NCBI GenBank assembly: GCA_963668245.2
Contig: OY764195.2
Location: 1,736,001-1,800,000, forward strand
Direction of reading: 5' to 3'
DNA length: 64,000 nt
Source: Anoxybacterium sp963668245
GTDB lineage: Bacteria > Bacillota > Clostridia > Peptostreptococcales > Anaerovoracaceae
The notes under the pieces are model-generated. The model had not been told where the DNA came from and made no database searches. It was given only the letters and a program-made list of their open reading frames with translations. A program made the position numbers and the translations under genes. Positions 62,056-64,000 of this stretch are shown here, one piece after another (the first letter of the stretch is position 1; the number at the start of each line of letters is the position of its first letter).

Positions 62056-62622
62056 TTATAGCGAAAGAAATTTTTTCATGACAAATGCCAACTCTTCTGG
62101 AGTTTCTTTGCAATCTGAATTGAGCCAAGCTTGAATCGTTCCAATAATCCCCGCTTTATAATACTCGAAACGATATTTTAATTCGGTCAGATCCATTTTG
62201 CTTAATTCGGAACTCTGGTTTCGAAGTTGCTCACTGAAATCATCATTCCACTTTGCAATAAATTGATCGCAAAGTGGCTGATTGTCGCTAAATTGGGTTA
62301 AATAAACTTGATAAAATACGCGATGCTCATAGACAAGACGTAGGAGGCTCAATAGGTTGTCTTCGGTCATATTGTGGTAGGTATTATCAGCCTCTAAATA
62401 AAATATTTGGCGAATTTTTTCATCTTGCTCTTTTTCAATGGCTTTCATCAAATCATAAATATCTGTAAAATGGCTATAAAAAGTTGTTCTATTGATATCT
62501 GCAACCCTACAAATATCCTGAACCGTAACCTGATTTATTTTTTTTGTTGAAAGCATTTCTAAAAATATTTCTTTGATTCGTTTCTGAGTTTGTTGTGCTC
62601 TTTGATTATTTTTTTTATTCAT
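62056..62622 (-). CDS. TetR-family repressor of the adjacent RND efflux operon
   Basis: 188 residues from ATG 62622 (minus) with GGGGAG seven bases upstream; seven earlier in-frame codons are unlikely. The helix-turn-helix VTVQDICRVADINRTTFYSHF is typical (residues about 33-53). The C-terminal ligand domain is variable. It is divergent from the efflux operon and two identical-type palindromes lie between them, so autorepression and repression of the pump genes are likely. Confidence 0.9.
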   Translation of the reverse strand: MNKKNNQRAQQTQKRIKEIFLEMLSTKKINQVTVQDICRVADINRTTFYSHFTDIYDLMKAIEKEQDEKIRQIFYLEADNTYHNMTEDNLLSLLRLVYEHRVFYQVYLTQFSDNQPLCDQFIAKWNDDFSEQLRNQSSELSKMDLTELKYRFEYYKAGIIGTIQAWLNSDCKETPEELAFVMKKFLSL

Positions 62623-62655
62623 CACATACTCCCCATTTTTCATTCGTACATTAAA

Positions 62656-62669
62656 ACAACAGATGTTGT
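62656..62669. promoter_or_regulatory. TetR operator candidate 1
   Basis: ACAACAGATGTTGT: six-base arms around GA, 34 bases upstream of the tetR start. Confidence 0.7.
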
Positions 62670-62680
62670 GTAAATGATGG

Positions 62681-62710
62681 TTGAATTCTACTGGTCATTG
62701 TTATTATAAT
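62681..62710 (+). promoter_or_regulatory. Promoter of the RND efflux operon
   Basis: TTGAAT (62681-62686), 18-base spacer, TATAAT (62705-62710), lying between the two palindromes. Confidence 0.7.
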
Positions 62711-62727
62711 ATAGCAAAGATAAAAAA

Positions 62728-62741
62728 ACAACAACTGTTGT
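62728..62741. promoter_or_regulatory. TetR operator candidate 2
   Basis: ACAACAACTGTTGT: the same six-base arms around AC, just downstream of the expected transcription start of the efflux operon. Confidence 0.75.
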
Positions 62742-62780
62742 ATTAATAAAGTGAAAAGGGATTAGAAAAGGAGACAAAAA

Positions 62781-63887
62781 ATGAATTTGCTAGTATTAAA
62801 AAAGAAAAAAACCATTGCAGTGATGATTGTAGTGCTAGTTGTGCTCGTATTTGCGGCTCAATCATTTGCAAAAGAAAACGGCTCTGAGGTTAGTGTCGAC
62901 AATACGCTTTCGGTAGATGTTTATACTGCAGCAATGGAAAGTGATATTGGAGCACTCACATATCAAGCGGAATTAGAACCATTAGAAGAAGTTGTGCTAG
63001 GAGCGAAAGCCTCCGGACAAGTTACGAAGGTATTGTTTGAAGATGGGAAGAAAGTTTTAAAGGGACAACCACTGATTTATTTAGATGATGTGGACTTGCA
63101 AAATCAAATGGCAACTGCACAAGTGGATTTAAATCAATTGAAAATAAACTTGAATTCTGCAAAACACGATTATGACACGATTTCGATGCTTTACGATGCT
63201 GGAGCAGTATCCAAAACGGACCTTGATTCAGCAAACCTTTCATATCAGACTGCTTTATCAAATGTATCGTTAAAAGAGTTATCCATCGAAAAAATTCAAA
63301 CAGCGATTGCAGATTGCGTGATTTGTGCAGCCATGGATGGAGAAGCGTCTGGAAAGAATGTTACGATTGGTGAATATGTCAATCCGGGAACAGTTCTTGG
63401 CACAATTAAAAATAACGAAACGATTAAAGCAACTGTAAATTTGATGCAGGATGATTTGGAGCAAATAACGATTGGACAAGCTGTCACTGTTAAAACAGAA
63501 GATGGTGCACAAGATCAATATAAAGGAAGTGTTGTTTCCCTTGCATCTTCAGCCAATAGTGATACACGAGTATTTCCGTGTATTGTTGAGCTGACTAACG
63601 ATGGCAGCCTGCACACGGGTGTCAAGGGCGTTATAGAATTCCCAGGAGAAGTAAATCGTGAGATGCTAGTAATTCCAACTGCTGCATTGATGGGAACGGA
63701 AGGGGAATATCAAGTTTTCGTATTTTCCGATGGTGTTGCACAATCAAAAGATGTTGAAATTGGAACGATGTCTGATAATAAAGTTGAAATTGTAAATGGG
63801 ATTGATGTGGGAGATTTGGTAATTACAACAAATTTAAGTGCACTTCATGATGGTGACTTGGTAAAGGTTTCGGGAGAGGTGTCTTAA
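62781..63887 (+). CDS. RND efflux adaptor (membrane-fusion protein)
   Basis: 368 residues, ribosome site AAAGGAG. An N-terminal membrane anchor or signal (residues about 10-30) is followed by the lipoyl half motif VVLGAKASGQVTKVLFEDG, a coiled coil (about 110-175), the second lipoyl half around CVICAAMDGEASGKNVTIGEYV, then the beta-barrel domain. This is the HlyD/AcrA layout. In a Gram-positive it should link an RND pump to the cell exterior. It is followed directly by the RND pump gene. Confidence 0.9.
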   Translation: MNLLVLKKKKTIAVMIVVLVVLVFAAQSFAKENGSEVSVDNTLSVDVYTAAMESDIGALTYQAELEPLEEVVLGAKASGQVTKVLFEDGKKVLKGQPLIYLDDVDLQNQMATAQVDLNQLKINLNSAKHDYDTISMLYDAGAVSKTDLDSANLSYQTALSNVSLKELSIEKIQTAIADCVICAAMDGEASGKNVTIGEYVNPGTVLGTIKNNETIKATVNLMQDDLEQITIGQAVTVKTEDGAQDQYKGSVVSLASSANSDTRVFPCIVELTNDGSLHTGVKGVIEFPGEVNREMLVIPTAALMGTEGEYQVFVFSDGVAQSKDVEIGTMSDNKVEIVNGIDVGDLVITTNLSALHDGDLVKVSGEVS

Positions 63888-63888
63888 T

Positions 63889-64000
63889 ATGTTTCTTACA
63901 AGTATCAGTCTAAAACGTCCTATTTTTGCGATTGTAATCGTTGTTGCTATGCTTGCGCTAGGAATCGTCAGTTTTTTAGGCTTGAATATCAATGACCAAC
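63889..64000 (+). CDS. RND-family efflux transporter, N-terminal fragment (cut by window edge)
   Basis: Only the first 37 codons are visible. The start LTSISLKRPIFAIVIVVAML is the standard AcrB/RND opening: a short amphipathic piece then the first membrane helix. GGGAGAGGTG precedes the ATG. Co-transcribed with the adaptor; about 1000 further residues are expected outside the window. Confidence 0.85.
   Translation, partial: MFLTSISLKRPIFAIVIVVAMLALGIVSFLGLNINDQ

Noticed and set aside
1..64000. CRISPR arrays, tRNA/rRNA genes, insertion sequences
   Set aside because: No repeated spacer-sized units, cloverleaf sequences, rRNA segments or transposase reading frames were found by eye.

Overview
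The window is a gene-dense, low-GC chromosome segment that looks like an anaerobic member of the Clostridia (Firmicutes). The supporting evidence is strong AGGAGG-type ribosome sites with many TTG/GTG starts, a split transketolase, CsaB and a TagA-type glycosyltransferase, an acetyl-type diaminopimelate pathway under a lysine riboswitch, a B12-dependent (class II) ribonucleotide reductase and an aconitase/isocitrate dehydrogenase pair. Genus cannot be assigned. I see no rRNA, tRNA, CRISPR array, prophage or insertion sequence; both window edges cut a gene.

Layout. 1-5.1 kb: cell-surface genes (DUF5693-like membrane protein, csaB, TagA-like transferase) followed by the two transketolase halves. 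5.3-11.9 kb: a degenerate MinD/ParA-like protein, then ftsE-ftsX-M23 hydrolase, recJ and a C-terminal processing protease; a WalR-type box precedes ftsE. 12-19.3 kb: a divergent M20 peptidase and a DsrE-like protein, then lysine riboswitch-lysA-lysC-dapF-dapA-dapH. 19.4-22.8 kb: a P-type cation ATPase on the minus strand behind what looks like a yybP-ykoY (Mn2+) riboswitch, divergent from a TrpR-like yerC gene. 22.9-30.5 kb: sodium/solute symporter with a small membrane ORF, a CadC-like repressor and CadA-like metal pump, phosphopantetheinyl transferase, DMT transporter, metallo-beta-lactamase protein and recX. 30.5-37.8 kb: a type-2 isoleucyl-tRNA synthetase with a swapped GIHH signature, an isolated iolD and topB. 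38-44.2 kb: NamA-like flavoenzyme, phosphonoacetate-hydrolase-like phosphatase, rlmN, a small P-loop protein, HAD phosphatase, EamA transporter and Nudix hydrolase. 44.4-49.6 kb (minus strand): aconitase, isocitrate dehydrogenase, GntR regulator and ArsB/NhaD-type permease, with paired TGTATACA palindromes at the promoter. 49.8-64 kb: nrdJ, two membrane/unknown genes, flavoprotein, GH18 glycosidase, a YibE/F pair, metY with a LysR gene, an MFS transporter, and a TetR-controlled RND efflux operon that runs off the right edge.

The most interesting signals are regulatory or motif-level rather than a wholly new multi-gene system: the putative Mn2+ riboswitch that reassigns a 'calcium' ATPase, the WalR box in front of ftsEX-hydrolase, the mupirocin-hyper-resistance-type motif in IleRS, the self-contained aconitase/IDH/GntR regulon, and a MinD-like protein that has lost its Walker A lysine. 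All coordinates and motifs were read by eye; no database search was run.
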